From Methanospirillum stamsii (GTDB lineage: Archaea > Halobacteriota > Methanomicrobia > Methanomicrobiales > Methanospirillaceae), in the NCBI RefSeq assembly GCF_046244385.1, contig NZ_CP176366.1, positions 62,001-126,000 of the forward strand: DNA of 64,000 bases, given 5' to 3'. The translations under genes were made by a program, and so were the position numbers. Of the stretch, positions 16,976 to 26,132 are shown piece after piece (the first letter of the stretch is position 1; each line of letters opens with the position of its first letter). Below the pieces are notes generated by a model. That model did not search any database. It saw only the letters and a program-made list of their open reading frames with translations, and was not told the origin of the DNA.

Positions 16976-18051
16976 GATGATCCTGCAGGGCTATAGGTAC
17001 ACCAGGGATCAGCAGAACACAGATCTGCAGAGATCTGTTCCGGGGGCATAAGGCCATCACACCATCCGGTTGAAAAAGCATCCTTGCCCCGATATGCACG
17101 AGCCCTGCATCCCCCACAGATAGTTTTATACTCACAGATTCCACATGACCCGGTTAACGCGTTCTCATCCCGGAGTGCGGTAAAAATTTTGGAATGATAC
17201 CAGATATCATAAAATGAAGTCTCCCGGAGATTTCCAGAACTTACCGGAATATAGGGACAGGGAGTAACATCACCATTTGCATATATCCTGCAATATGTAA
17301 TCCCTGCGATGCATCCTTTTCCCCACCGGGGATTTATGATACCCTCTTCTTCTGCAATCCTTCTGAACTGGGGGGCACAAGTGGGCCTGACATTGATATC
17401 CACATCCCTCGAGGCAACAAGCATTTCCCGGATAATTCGTTCATACTGTTCAGGACTTTCTACTCCCATCTCTTTTCCCCTGCCAGTACTGACCGGGAAA
17501 AAGACCTGAAAATTACGGACACCAATTTCTCTGCCAAAGGTGATACCCTTCATCACTGCAGTTATTTCCGGGCGTATTACGGACATATTAATCTGAACAT
17601 AGAGCCCCTCCTCCAGGCAGTACCGGATGGCTGATACAGCTCGTTCCCATACTCCGCTAACCCCCCTGAATGAATCATGAATTTCCGGATCATCTGAATC
17701 AAGGCTTACCGCAACTGCTTTCACCCCGGATTCTTTTAGTCTTTGTACTGTTTTTTTATCAAGAAAGTATCCGCTGGTCCCAAGACCGATACGAAGACCC
17801 TTTGACGTTCCATATCTGGCAATGTCAAAGATATCCGAACGACAAAGCGGCTCACCTCCGCTGAGTATCAAAACAGGCCTTCCAACTTCACAGATCTGAT
17901 CGATAACATGAAAGGCTTCTTTCGTTGTGATAACATCTGCTACTTCTCTGTCTCCTGCATCAACATAACAATGATCACATTTCAGCGGACATTTGAGAGT
18001 AATATTCCAGGAGATTAGTGTCGGTGGCTGTTTTTCATTAATCAATTTCAT
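16972..18051 (-). CDS. ahbD: Fe-coproporphyrin III decarboxylase / heme synthase (radical SAM)
   Basis: A 359-residue radical SAM enzyme with CPLKCDHC (Cys21, 25, 28), ILSGGEPLCR and VSLDSDDPEIHD. The C-terminal auxiliary cluster region contains GKGCIAGITYCRIYANGDVTP, CGICEYKTICGGCRARAY and a terminal DPWCTY, all typical of AhbD. It oxidatively decarboxylates two propionates of Fe-coproporphyrin III to form heme b. As first gene of the operon (order D-A-B-C) it is preceded by a ~350-nt gene-free region where the promoter should lie. Its own start has CAGGA close upstream. Confidence 0.87.
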   Translation of the reverse strand: MKLINEKQPPTLISWNITLKCPLKCDHCYVDAGDREVADVITTKEAFHVIDQICEVGRPVLILSGGEPLCRSDIFDIARYGTSKGLRIGLGTSGYFLDKKTVQRLKESGVKAVAVSLDSDDPEIHDSFRGVSGVWERAVSAIRYCLEEGLYVQINMSVIRPEITAVMKGITFGREIGVRNFQVFFPVSTGRGKEMGVESPEQYERIIREMLVASRDVDINVRPTCAPQFRRIAEEEGIINPRWGKGCIAGITYCRIYANGDVTPCPYIPVSSGNLRETSFYDIWYHSKIFTALRDENALTGSCGICEYKTICGGCRARAYRGKDAFSTGWCDGLMPPEQISADLCSADPWCTYSPAGSS

Positions 18052-18403
18052 AGTCCTGAATACAGGATCCGGGATTTTTTTCTGACGACTATCGTTTTGA
18101 TGTAAAAATTTACAGTACTAACGAATCTGATTATTACCTATCTACCAGTAAACTCCTGCTAACACCATATTGAAGGTCAGAGAGATGAATTCCCCGGCAG
18201 GTATCATCATTTATTTCTGATTACCTTGATGTCTAACTCCGCTAATAATAATTCTTCCGATTATTACCAGGCATTCATGCAGACATGATAATGAAACAAT
18301 GGCGAGACATCAGTATAAAATGCTTCAAAAAAACGTTTATCAACTGTTAATCTAAAAAAAGATACAATTTAGCCGGAAAAATTCAGATCAAAAAGAATGG
18401 AGA
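18052..18403. other. Gene-free region upstream of ahb operon
   Basis: No credible coding frame or RNA gene is seen in these ~350 bases. The right part lies downstream of rubrerythrin (minus strand), and the left part should carry the ahbD promoter. The region is AT-rich with scattered short T-runs compatible with archaeal termination. Confidence 0.5.
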
Positions 18404-18976
18404 TTAGTAATTCTCACACCAGAGTTCAAAGTATCCTTGGGCATGTGCACATACCGGACATGGATCAGGAGCACTGGCATCTTCATGGACATATCCGCAG
18501 TTTCTACACTTCCACTTTGTCGGTGCACTGCGTTTAAAAACGATGCCCTGCTCAATGTTTGCGAGAAGTTTGCGATACCTTCTCTCATGAGCTACTTCTG
18601 CTTTTGCTACATTGCGGAAAATTTTTGCAATCTCCGGGAATCCTTCCTTATCCGCAACATCTGCAGCCTCCGGGTACAAGACTTCCCACTCATGGTTTTC
18701 ACCATCGGCTGCTGCTTTCAGGTTCTCAAGAGTGGTCCGAATCTGTCCGGATGGGTATGAAGAAGTAATCTCTGCTTCTCCACCAGGCAGCTGTTTGAAG
18801 AACAATTTTGCATGTTCTTTCTCGTTGTCAGCCGTTTCAGTAAAAATCTCAGCAATCTGCTCGTATCCTTCCTTTTTTGCCACGCTGGCAAAATAATTAT
18901 ACCGCATGCGAGCCTGTGATTCTCCGGCAAACGATGCAAGAAGGTTTTTTTCTGTTTTACTTCCTTTAAGTTCCAT
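18404..18976 (-). CDS. Rubrerythrin
   Basis: A 190-residue protein: an N-terminal ferritin-like diiron domain (LLASFAGESQARMRYNYFAS, then ETADNEKEHAKLFFKQL, and VAKAEVAHERRYRKLL) and a C-terminal rubredoxin-like Fe(Cys)4 domain with WKCRNCGYVHE and DPCPVCAHAQGYFEL. It reduces hydrogen peroxide in anaerobes using rubredoxin-type electron transfer. The frame extends to 19069, but the ATG at 18976 with GAGG upstream matches the family N-terminus (MELKGSKTEKNLL). It lies between the heme operon and a DtxR regulator, consistent with iron/oxidative-stress grouping. Confidence 0.95.
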   Translation of the reverse strand: MELKGSKTEKNLLASFAGESQARMRYNYFASVAKKEGYEQIAEIFTETADNEKEHAKLFFKQLPGGEAEITSSYPSGQIRTTLENLKAAADGENHEWEVLYPEAADVADKEGFPEIAKIFRNVAKAEVAHERRYRKLLANIEQGIVFKRSAPTKWKCRNCGYVHEDASAPDPCPVCAHAQGYFELWCENY

Positions 18977-19124
18977 GATAATCAGCCTCATGCAGGAGCA
19001 TGAACAAACGTTGTCTGTATTGGTACCTATCTGTCCGGACAAATAAAAAAGATGGCTGATCCGCAACAAGGGTTTGTCTACAGAAAAACCAGACCCTTAA
19101 AAAAGCTTCTGGTGATTGATAATA

Positions 19125-19571
19125 CTATTTTTTTTCCAGAACCATCTCAACAAACTGTTTTTTGATTGTTGGATCTTTACAACACTCTTCAAGAAATCCA
19201 ACCATATTAAGCAATTTTTGGTATGACTGCTTTGAAAGGCCGTGTTCCATGATACAGGCATCATGATCGGCAACTGATGAATCCACACCAACCAGTTCAA
19301 GCAGATGACAAAGCATTATATGAGATTGTTTGGTGCGCTTTGCAATTCCCAGTCCCTCTTTGGTTAGCGTTACCCCCCCATATGGCTCGTAATTGACCAG
19401 TCCTGCATCCTGGAGTTTTTTAAACCCGTCCGTCACCGTGGCAGGAGTAATTTTCAAAGCAGCAGCAATGTCACGTGACTTTGCATACCCTTTTTCCTGT
19501 GAAATCTCGTAGATCGCTTCAAGGAGATCCTCATTCCTTCTCGTAACTTTTTCTTCAGCCATGTAATACAT
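19125..19571 (-). CDS. DtxR/MntR-family metal-dependent regulator (copy 1)
   Basis: A ~148-residue regulator: winged HTH (EDLLEAIYEISQEKGYAKSR, then KITPATVTDGFKKLQDAGLV) and a dimerisation/metal domain with SHIMLCHLLELVGVD and HDACIMEHGLS, which carry the His/Glu/Cys metal-ligand positions of MntR/IdeR. It probably represses metal-uptake genes when Fe or Mn is sufficient. Starts at 19571 and 19562 (MAEEKV) are both possible. No SD is seen, so the message may be leaderless. It is about 55% similar by eye to the regulator at 57390, which sits next to the nitrogenase-like locus. The ABC importers are the obvious candidate targets (inference). Confidence 0.92.
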   Translation of the reverse strand: MYYMAEEKVTRRNEDLLEAIYEISQEKGYAKSRDIAAALKITPATVTDGFKKLQDAGLVNYEPYGGVTLTKEGLGIAKRTKQSHIMLCHLLELVGVDSSVADHDACIMEHGLSKQSYQKLLNMVGFLEECCKDPTIKKQFVEMVLEKK

Positions 19572-20660
19572 ATGTGTGAAAAATGCTCAGATACTACACA
19601 GACCCATTTCAGCCACGTAATGGTATGTTCTTATCTACCATATAATAATAAGAACCATGGTCTGCACTCTTTTAAAAGTATATTGCAAAAATGGCATACG
19701 GATATCAGAAGAGTTGTACGATAAGGAAGAGTAAAAAGACCGGTGGCAATGGTACGACCATGAAAAGCATATTATTACCGGTCAGGCTGATGCTCTTACC
19801 TGCAAAGGCGATTTTTCGAGGAATCTTAAACGTTAAAACTCTTTTTATCATAACCTCCGGACAATACCGGATATACCGGCTGTCTGATCATTACTTCCTT
19901 TTTTGGTTCATATGAGTAGTTCCCAAACCTTTTTTCTAAACCTGCCAACAAATAAAAAATCAACCATATGACAATCAGAATTACTCAAATACGCAGAAAA
20001 AATAATTTAACAGAATTATTACAGGCTCCCTGAATTGGATCATGGCAATATCCTTTTTATACACCATTCAGAGGTCCGATATTTTTCAAAAAAAATACTC
20101 CCAAATAACCACTGTTTTTAAAAATGAAGCACGATTTCAGATCAAGGCTATCCGGTTCCTTAAACGCCACCCAGAAAACCAAAAATTTCAATTATTTTAA
20201 CAAACCAGGACAGGATTACTCCCCTATATTCGAACGCTATTAGTCATGAAACCAGGCCATACAATTGTATAGCCAAAGGGTAGATCTTTCAATACCGAGG
20301 CGATATATGAACGATTTGCTGCACCCAATAATAGCATATATAATTTAACTTTTAAAAAATTTAGGGGTTTGTGGTATTGCCCACCAAGAGATCAAAACAT
20401 AATTGGGACCCGTATTGGGATTTCTATGCCAAATAGAACCTCCCCGCTAATTTTTCTACATCAATAATAACAATGATTCAACAAATAATTATTTCACCAA
20501 AATTTCTTAGGTGACAGTATATCTGAACCTACATAAGATACCTAATCTCTCAATGATTATTTCCACCATCATACCATTTGCAATCATGCCAGAAGAGCAA
20601 CATAAAATTTCCTGACTGATCTGATAACATTACAATTTTTTTTAAAACATATGGCACAAT
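19572..20660. other. Long gene-poor region upstream of importer 1
   Basis: About 1.1 kb without a convincing gene. A possible frame of 74 codons (19691-19915, plus) has no SD and no recognisable composition. A 20-nt hairpin with one mismatch pair, built around the perfect palindrome ATACAATTGTAT, lies at 20255-20274. DtxR-like half sites are listed separately. No decayed gene was recognised when frames were read. The length is unusual for this otherwise compact segment. Confidence 0.4.
20507..20545. promoter_or_regulatory. TTAGGT/ACCTAA half-site cluster upstream of importer 1
   Basis: TTAGGT at 20507-20512 faces ACCTAA at 20540-20545, with AACCTA at 20526-20531 between them. TTAGGT...ACCTAA resembles the DtxR/IdeR half-site known from bacteria. 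The site lies ~115-150 nt upstream of the permease start. The spacing is longer than a standard 19-bp DtxR box, so this is a candidate only. Confidence 0.35.
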
Positions 20661-21743
20661 ATGACAGAAGGTAGCATTTCCTGTGGTATTCATAATGAAT
20701 CAATTTATGATATTTACCACAAGTATACCCGGAAAAAAATCCTGTTCATTGCAGGACTGATTCTCTTAATAATCGTACTTATCGGAGTTGCTGCATCCAT
20801 TGGTTCTGCAAATCTTCCATTATATGATGTTTATGCAGCTCTTATAAGCAGATTTTTTTCCTTTGGTCCGGAGAGCACCTGGACCGCAGATGTGGTTCTC
20901 TGGAAACTTCGTTTTCCCCGGATATTCATGGCTATTTTTGCAGGAATGGCTCTTGGGATAACCGGAGTAGTAATGCAGAGTGTTCTCAAAAACCCTCTTG
21001 CTGACCCTTACATGATGGGAATCCAGTCTGCTGCAGGATTCGGAGCGTCACTGGCAATAATTTTCGGAACCGGGTTTCTCTCCGGTGGATATCTCATCGC
21101 AGGAAATGCATTCTTATTCTCACTCATTGCAGTAGGAATCATCATCCTGCTCTCCGACATGAAGGATGCTTCAGCAGAGACCATGATCCTGACGGGTATA
21201 GCGGTGATGTTTTTCTTTTCTGCGATGACGACATTTATCCAGTATTTTGCCGAGGCAGAAGCGGTGAAAAGTGCTATGTTCTGGGCAGTCGGGGATCTTG
21301 GCAAAACCAGTTGGGATGATTTTTATATCGTCATACCTCTGCTTGTCTGCTGTTTCCTCTTCCTGCTATGGAAGACATGGGACATGAATATTCTTGCCGC
21401 CGGAGATGAAACCGCAAAAAGTCTTGGCATTCCGGTAAGAAGGGTCAGAATAACCATCATGATTGTTTCGTCACTTCTGGTATCCGGAGTGGTCTGCTTT
21501 ATTGGTGCAATCGGATTTGTAGGTCTTGTATCTCCTCATATCTGCCGGCTTATCATCGGAGGAGATAATCAGTACCTTCTGCCGGCTTCCGGACTTGTAG
21601 GAGCAGTTCTGCTCATTGTTTCAGACACGGTTGCCAGGACGATTATGAGTCCGGCAATCATACCGGTAGGTGTTATTACCGCATTTATCGGAGTACCGTT
21701 CTTTATTTACCTTATTATGTTTCGTAAGGGGGAATTTTGGTGA
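20661..21743 (+). CDS. FecCD-family ABC permease (importer 1)
   Basis: A 360-residue integral membrane protein of the BtuC/FecCD family (iron complex, heme, cobalamin uptake) with about ten helices. Family motifs include LRFPRIFMAIFAG, GVVMQSVLKNPLADPYMMGI, GDETAKSLGI and FIGAIGFVGLVSPHICR. It should form a homodimer with two copies of the ATPase that follows (GTGA overlap). There is no adjacent binding-protein gene; the closest are at 24969 and 26396. It is nearly the same protein as the permease at 36558, so one pair arose by duplication. Confidence 0.93.
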   Translation: MTEGSISCGIHNESIYDIYHKYTRKKILFIAGLILLIIVLIGVAASIGSANLPLYDVYAALISRFFSFGPESTWTADVVLWKLRFPRIFMAIFAGMALGITGVVMQSVLKNPLADPYMMGIQSAAGFGASLAIIFGTGFLSGGYLIAGNAFLFSLIAVGIIILLSDMKDASAETMILTGIAVMFFFSAMTTFIQYFAEAEAVKSAMFWAVGDLGKTSWDDFYIVIPLLVCCFLFLLWKTWDMNILAAGDETAKSLGIPVRRVRITIMIVSSLLVSGVVCFIGAIGFVGLVSPHICRLIIGGDNQYLLPASGLVGAVLLIVSDTVARTIMSPAIIPVGVITAFIGVPFFIYLIMFRKGEFW

Positions 21744-22513
21744 CATTATCATTTGAAGGAATAACACTCTCATATGGCACCGTCCCGGTGCTTCATGATC
21801 TCTCGTTTGAATTTTCAGACGCTGAAATTGTTGCAGTTGTCGGTCCAAACGGATCAGGAAAAAGTTCGCTGGTTAAATGCCTGAACCAATTAGTAAAACC
21901 ACAAAAAGGTTCAGTTCATCTCGATGGTGAATGTATAAATGAACTGCATCCACGGGAAATTGCAAAAAAATTCGGGTATGTTCCCCAGAATTTCATGGAT
22001 ACCTTTCCGGCAACGGTCATGGATACCATCCTGATGGGAAGAAAACCCTATTCTAACTGGAGATCCGCAAAAGAGGATATCGTAAAGGTTGCTGAAGTAA
22101 TGCGAATGTTAAACCTTGAACCATTTGCTCTCAGATACCATTCTGAACTCTCCGGTGGACAGAGACAGAAAGTCATGATAGCCAGGGCTTTTGCACAGGA
22201 GAGTAAAGTCCTCCTCTTCGATGAACCGACCTCTCAGCTTGATATTAAACACCAGCTTGAGATCATGGATCTTGTGAGAGATACTGTCCGGATGAAAAAG
22301 ATCCTTGCGATTCTAGTCGTCCATGATCTCAATCTGGCATCCCGGTATGCTGACCGGATCATCATGATGCGTGATGGGAGAATTCAGGCTGTTGGTGATC
22401 CCAAGGATGTTCTGACCGAAGAAAATATCAAGGCAGTATATGATGTGCAAAGCCTGGTGATGCATGATGGGGGGATACCCTGTGTAGTTCCCAAACAAAG
22501 AATTGAAAATTAA
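21740..22513 (+). CDS. FecE/BtuD-type ABC ATPase (importer 1)
   Basis: An ABC ATPase of ~257 residues: Walker A GPNGSGKSS, Q-loop VPQNF, signature LSGGQRQKV, Walker B VLLFDEPTSQLD and H-loop VVHDLN. It energises the permease upstream. A TTG at 21737 is in frame, but GTG 21740 overlaps the permease stop as GTGA, is preceded by AAGGGGGA, and matches the GTG start of the paralogue at 37637, so it is chosen. The gene converges with the Ntn-hydrolase gene 20 nt away. Confidence 0.93.
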   Translation: MTLSFEGITLSYGTVPVLHDLSFEFSDAEIVAVVGPNGSGKSSLVKCLNQLVKPQKGSVHLDGECINELHPREIAKKFGYVPQNFMDTFPATVMDTILMGRKPYSNWRSAKEDIVKVAEVMRMLNLEPFALRYHSELSGGQRQKVMIARAFAQESKVLLFDEPTSQLDIKHQLEIMDLVRDTVRMKKILAILVVHDLNLASRYADRIIMMRDGRIQAVGDPKDVLTEENIKAVYDVQSLVMHDGGIPCVVPKQRIEN

Positions 22514-22533
22514 TTTTTTCAAACTTTTATTTC

Positions 22534-23664
22534 TTACATCTCCTGAAAGAAATATGTCAGATCTGTATAAAGGGGTGACATTTCTAATACAGGATTTGGA
22601 TCCACCGGAATGAGGTCAGACGCGTCTTTCATGAAGTCTATCTTTGAAAAATCAATTTTTCGTATGCTCTGATCTCTCCAGCTCCGGTAATAATAAGCAG
22701 GATTTGTATGATCCCTTACCACGGTGAGATAGGTGTAATCATCTCCGGGAATGGATCCAACTCCCCTTATCTCGAAAAAGGAGGGCTCATTCCCAAATGC
22801 TACATCAACTGAATTCAGAAGATGGAATGCCTGACTGATATCACCCATTTCATATGGGATCTGCTGGTTATACTCGTTGAGTTTTGATAACCGGATAAAC
22901 CGGTCAGACATGGATACGCCACCCGGTAGTCCTTCAAAGTGATTTTCAGGCATTGAATTCTTATAGTTTTCAAGGCTTGCTAGTTGCAGGGGATACACCG
23001 GTGAGTTTGTCATGACCCCATAATTATCATCAACCATGTCACCGTCATAAATATTCATTACAGGATTGTTATTCTCATCTTCCACCCATTCGATAATCAT
23101 ACTCTTCTTACTAGCATCATGAACACAGAGGTGGAGAGGATACGTGCTGTCAAGTCCCTCCGGGGCCCAGATCTCAACAGATGAAAGTCCTTCTTTGACC
23201 TCATCGAGGGTTTTGAAATTTCCTGCAATCCATCCGGGCAGATCAAGGTAAAACAATGCATTTTGAGGATTTGTTATATTATGGGGAAACTGTGCCTCAT
23301 TTAACCAGAGGAAAGAGGCAGAGAGACCTGCTTCATTCAGAACATCCAAATAGTAGAGATGCCCTTCGTTGTACTCCTGCATTATTCCGGCAAAGTTGGC
23401 AACCCCCACAAAACCATAGGTATTATTCCAGGAAAGACCTGGTTCATCAGGTATGAGAGATGATAATGAAATATCGTTCTGTCCCTTGGGTTCCATGGCA
23501 AAATTTGTATCCGTCAATGTTGAGTAGAGGAAATCTATTGTCCTCCCGGATATTACATTATCGGGGCTTGAATTTTTCAGAATAAACTCAGAGCAGCCAG
23601 ACACCGGAAAAATAACAAAAAGAATACCGATTATTGCGATAGCAACCCAAGTACAATTTCTCAT
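22534..23664 (-). CDS. Secreted choloylglycine/penicillin-acylase-family Ntn hydrolase
   Basis: A 376-residue protein with a hydrophobic N-terminus (CTWVAIAIIGILFVIFPVSG) directly followed by Cys in CSEFILKN. Cleavage there would expose Cys as the N-terminal nucleophile, as in bile-salt hydrolase and penicillin V acylase. Supporting motifs are VISGRTIDF (conserved Arg and Asp), YGVMTNSP (Asn), and the C-terminal YYYRSW...IRKIDF typical of the family. It would cleave a linear amide bond outside the cell or in the pseudoperiplasm. The natural substrate in a methanogen is unknown; acyl-amide signals or peptide-type ligands are possible. If instead Cys is lipidated, it would be a surface lipoprotein. 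Confidence 0.8.
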   Translation of the reverse strand: MRNCTWVAIAIIGILFVIFPVSGCSEFILKNSSPDNVISGRTIDFLYSTLTDTNFAMEPKGQNDISLSSLIPDEPGLSWNNTYGFVGVANFAGIMQEYNEGHLYYLDVLNEAGLSASFLWLNEAQFPHNITNPQNALFYLDLPGWIAGNFKTLDEVKEGLSSVEIWAPEGLDSTYPLHLCVHDASKKSMIIEWVEDENNNPVMNIYDGDMVDDNYGVMTNSPVYPLQLASLENYKNSMPENHFEGLPGGVSMSDRFIRLSKLNEYNQQIPYEMGDISQAFHLLNSVDVAFGNEPSFFEIRGVGSIPGDDYTYLTVVRDHTNPAYYYRSWRDQSIRKIDFSKIDFMKDASDLIPVDPNPVLEMSPLYTDLTYFFQEM

Positions 23665-23841
23665 AAATCATACATATCCGTTGAAATTAATATGTATATC
23701 GTTTAAAAAAGCTGAAAACTATCCATTTTATCAGCGGCAGTATCATCAGGGCGAGAAGTACTAAATCTATAAAATCACAATTGATGCAAATAAGAATAGT
23801 TATTCAAAATTCCGGATTATTTAGGACATGATGATCATTCT

Positions 23842-24612
23842 CTAAAATTCAGATATACCGATACCGGGCTCATAAATCCCTATGAGTCTCCGGGTCATGT
23901 AACAGAGTGTTGATACATTGATAACATTTCCACACTTTTTCCCGTGTATGAAACCGATTGAAAATGCTTTTTTTCCATCAATGAGCAGAAAGAATTCTTC
24001 TTCAACCCGGTCATACTTCATCTCATTGTAACCGGAATGCATCTCCTCGAAAAATTTAGCCAGTTCTTTGCTCATCTGCCGGGTCTTAAGACCTAATCCG
24101 GTGAATTTTCCTTTATCAAATACAAGAATGCTAATATCCACCTTCTTTTTTACTGCAAGTAAAGAATTTTTCAACTGTTTTAAGGGCTCTGGTTCATTCG
24201 TTACAATGATGATCTCCTTTTCAGCATCCCGGATAATATTTTTCGCCATGATCTGAATTCCCCGCTCACTGTGAATTGTCCAAAACGGCGTATATAGCGA
24301 GGATTCAGTTTTAAACTGCATAAGATCCCGGATAAGATCATCAATTGAATTGCAATAACTTTCACGAATTGATGCAAATACTTCTTTAGGATCCTGAGCG
24401 GCATAATATGCAGGTGAACCTGCCTGTACTGTCACAAATCCCTGGGTTTCAAGGTTATTCAGAACAGTATATATTCTTCCCTGAGGAACTCCTGATTTTT
24501 CACCAACTTCCCGTGCCGAACTTTTCCCGAGGGTTAGCAATGAGAGATATGCTTTTGCTTCATATTCGGTGAGATTGTATTTTTTTAGTCTCTCGATCAT
24601 ATCATGGTACAT
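23842..24612 (-). CDS. TrmB-family transcription regulator
   Basis: A ~256-residue regulator with an N-terminal TrmB winged helix (LTEYEAKAYLSLLTLGKSSA, then GVPQGRIYTVLNNLETQGFV) and a C-terminal PLD-like ligand domain (TIHSERGIQIMAKNIIRDAE, then EIIIVTNEPE). Archaeal TrmB proteins control transport and metabolism in response to small molecules. A perfect inverted repeat lies directly upstream of its start (24614-24631), pointing to autoregulation. The start at 24600 (MIERLKKYNL) is an alternative. It lies between the Ntn hydrolase and the first solute-binding protein, so it may control either. Confidence 0.9.
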   Translation of the reverse strand: MYHDMIERLKKYNLTEYEAKAYLSLLTLGKSSAREVGEKSGVPQGRIYTVLNNLETQGFVTVQAGSPAYYAAQDPKEVFASIRESYCNSIDDLIRDLMQFKTESSLYTPFWTIHSERGIQIMAKNIIRDAEKEIIIVTNEPEPLKQLKNSLLAVKKKVDISILVFDKGKFTGLGLKTRQMSKELAKFFEEMHSGYNEMKYDRVEEEFFLLIDGKKAFSIGFIHGKKCGNVINVSTLCYMTRRLIGIYEPGIGISEF

Positions 24613-24613
24613 T

Positions 24614-24631
24614 ACAACTCATCTGAGTTGT
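24614..24631. promoter_or_regulatory. Perfect inverted repeat upstream of TrmB-like gene
   Basis: ACAACTCA-TC-TGAGTTGT: 8-bp perfect arms with a 2-nt centre, directly before the 24612 start codon (minus strand). The size and position suit a dimeric winged-helix operator for autoregulation. Confidence 0.55.
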
Positions 24632-24968
24632 CCAAGTACATGGTTCTTTTTATCTCCTCCTCTTCAATAATTTTCAGATAATATCTACATAAAACTCTTG
24701 TTAATTCGCGATATTATGGTAATCTGTAAAAATCCCTTATGTTTTCGGATAAAGAATTATTTAAGAAAACTTTAATGAATATTTGTTAAAATAGAACAAT
24801 ATTTATTGTGTAATAATCAATAATTGAGTGTCAGAGTATCTAATCTGCATAATGATTATTCAGGATATTTAAATTAAAACCTGAATTCCTTATGAATTAG
24901 TCAAAAATCTTCTGATAATGAAATCGAACACTTATGTATACCGGAAATAGTCTTGGAAGTGAGGGAGT
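24632..24968. other. Divergent intergenic region TrmB / solute-binding protein
   Basis: AT-rich ~340 bases without a gene, between divergent genes. TATA-like stretches (for example GGATATTTAAATT near 24861) could serve the plus-strand solute-binding gene. No second copy of the ACAACTCA repeat was seen here. Confidence 0.4.
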
Positions 24969-26069
24969 TTGAAACAATTATACAGAGTATCTCTTTGTTG
25001 CTTTCTATTAGCACTGGTCTGCTTTTGTTCAGCAGAGGGATCAATAACAGTAACAGATGATCTCGGTCGTGAGGTCACACTTGAAAAACCAGCAGAAAGA
25101 ATCGCCTTTGAACATTATGCACCTGCTGAAGCTATAAAGATAGTCGGTGCATGGGATAAACTCGTTGCCCGGGACGGATATATTACTGATGAGGTATTTT
25201 TCCCAAACCTGGATGCGATTCCGGCAATCAGCCCGGAAAAACCAACCGGAAAGCTGGATCTCGATTATGAAAAGATCTATGAACTAAGGCCGGATCTTAT
25301 GATTGTCCAGAAACAGGATTGGAATGATGATCAGTACAATGAAATGTTCAAAAAATTAGAACCCGAAATCCCCGTTGTTATTCTGGATTTCATTGATCCT
25401 GTTTCCCAACCGGATAGTATTGAGAAACTGGGAAAATTAACAGGTACCGAGGCAAGGGCACAAGAGTATGCAGATTTTGTCAGGAGTATAACCTCCAGGA
25501 TTAATGCAAAGACATCAGTGCTTGCAGATGAGGAAAAACCAGATGTCTTTTTCAAAGGTCCTGCCTACAAACCAGAGCAGATATTCACCTATGGGAATGG
25601 CATGAAATTATGGGCTAATATGTTGAATCTTGCTGGCGGAAGAAATGCCGTGGACAATCAGAGTGCTGCATGGTTTGAAGTAGATCCAGAATGGCTTTTA
25701 AATCAACCAATAGACATCATGGTGGTACACAGCCGTGAAGCAATGTATCCGGATATTTTTGGATACCAGGCACAGGACCAGACAGTAGCAAAAGAAAAGG
25801 CCGACTCTCTCATAAAAAACCTCACATCTACTCCGGTCTTCTCCGGCAATGACGCCGTGAAAAATAACCAGGTATACCTGATTGCCGATCCTCTGACCGG
25901 GACACCCAGGTCAATTATCGGTGTTGCCTACCTGGCTAAATGGCTCCATCCTGAACTTTTTAGTGATATGAACCCTGAAGAGATTCATCAGCAGTACCTG
26001 AATTTTATCGGGGCTGATTACAATCTGAAAAACACAGGCCTTTTTGGGTATCCGGGTGAATCATCGTAA
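24969..26069 (+). CDS. FecB-type solute-binding protein (paralogue 1)
   Basis: A 366-residue secreted binding protein for iron-complex-type ABC import: signal peptide ~1-22 (CCFLLALVCFCSA), then TDDLGREVTLEKPAERIAF and the two-lobe fold joined by a long helix. A Cys near the signal cleavage site could be lipidated. It starts with TTG, preceded by GAGGGAG. It shares the C-terminal block YLAKWLHPELF...QQYLNFIGADYNLKN with the paralogues at 26396, 30949, 33249 and 34555, but is the most divergent of them and has HYAPAEA where they have HTAAGEG-like sequence. It probably serves the permease/ATPase pairs at 20661 or 36558. Confidence 0.9.
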   Translation: MKQLYRVSLCCFLLALVCFCSAEGSITVTDDLGREVTLEKPAERIAFEHYAPAEAIKIVGAWDKLVARDGYITDEVFFPNLDAIPAISPEKPTGKLDLDYEKIYELRPDLMIVQKQDWNDDQYNEMFKKLEPEIPVVILDFIDPVSQPDSIEKLGKLTGTEARAQEYADFVRSITSRINAKTSVLADEEKPDVFFKGPAYKPEQIFTYGNGMKLWANMLNLAGGRNAVDNQSAAWFEVDPEWLLNQPIDIMVVHSREAMYPDIFGYQAQDQTVAKEKADSLIKNLTSTPVFSGNDAVKNNQVYLIADPLTGTPRSIIGVAYLAKWLHPELFSDMNPEEIHQQYLNFIGADYNLKNTGLFGYPGESS

Positions 26070-26132
26070 AACAAATAAAAATCTCTTTTTTCTTTTGAAG
26101 GGATGTACGTTGAAAGCAAAACAAGAAAAAAT

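Noticed and set aside
19691..19915. 74-codon plus-strand frame as a gene
   Set aside because: No ribosome binding site, no family resemblance, and it lies in a large region without other coding signal.
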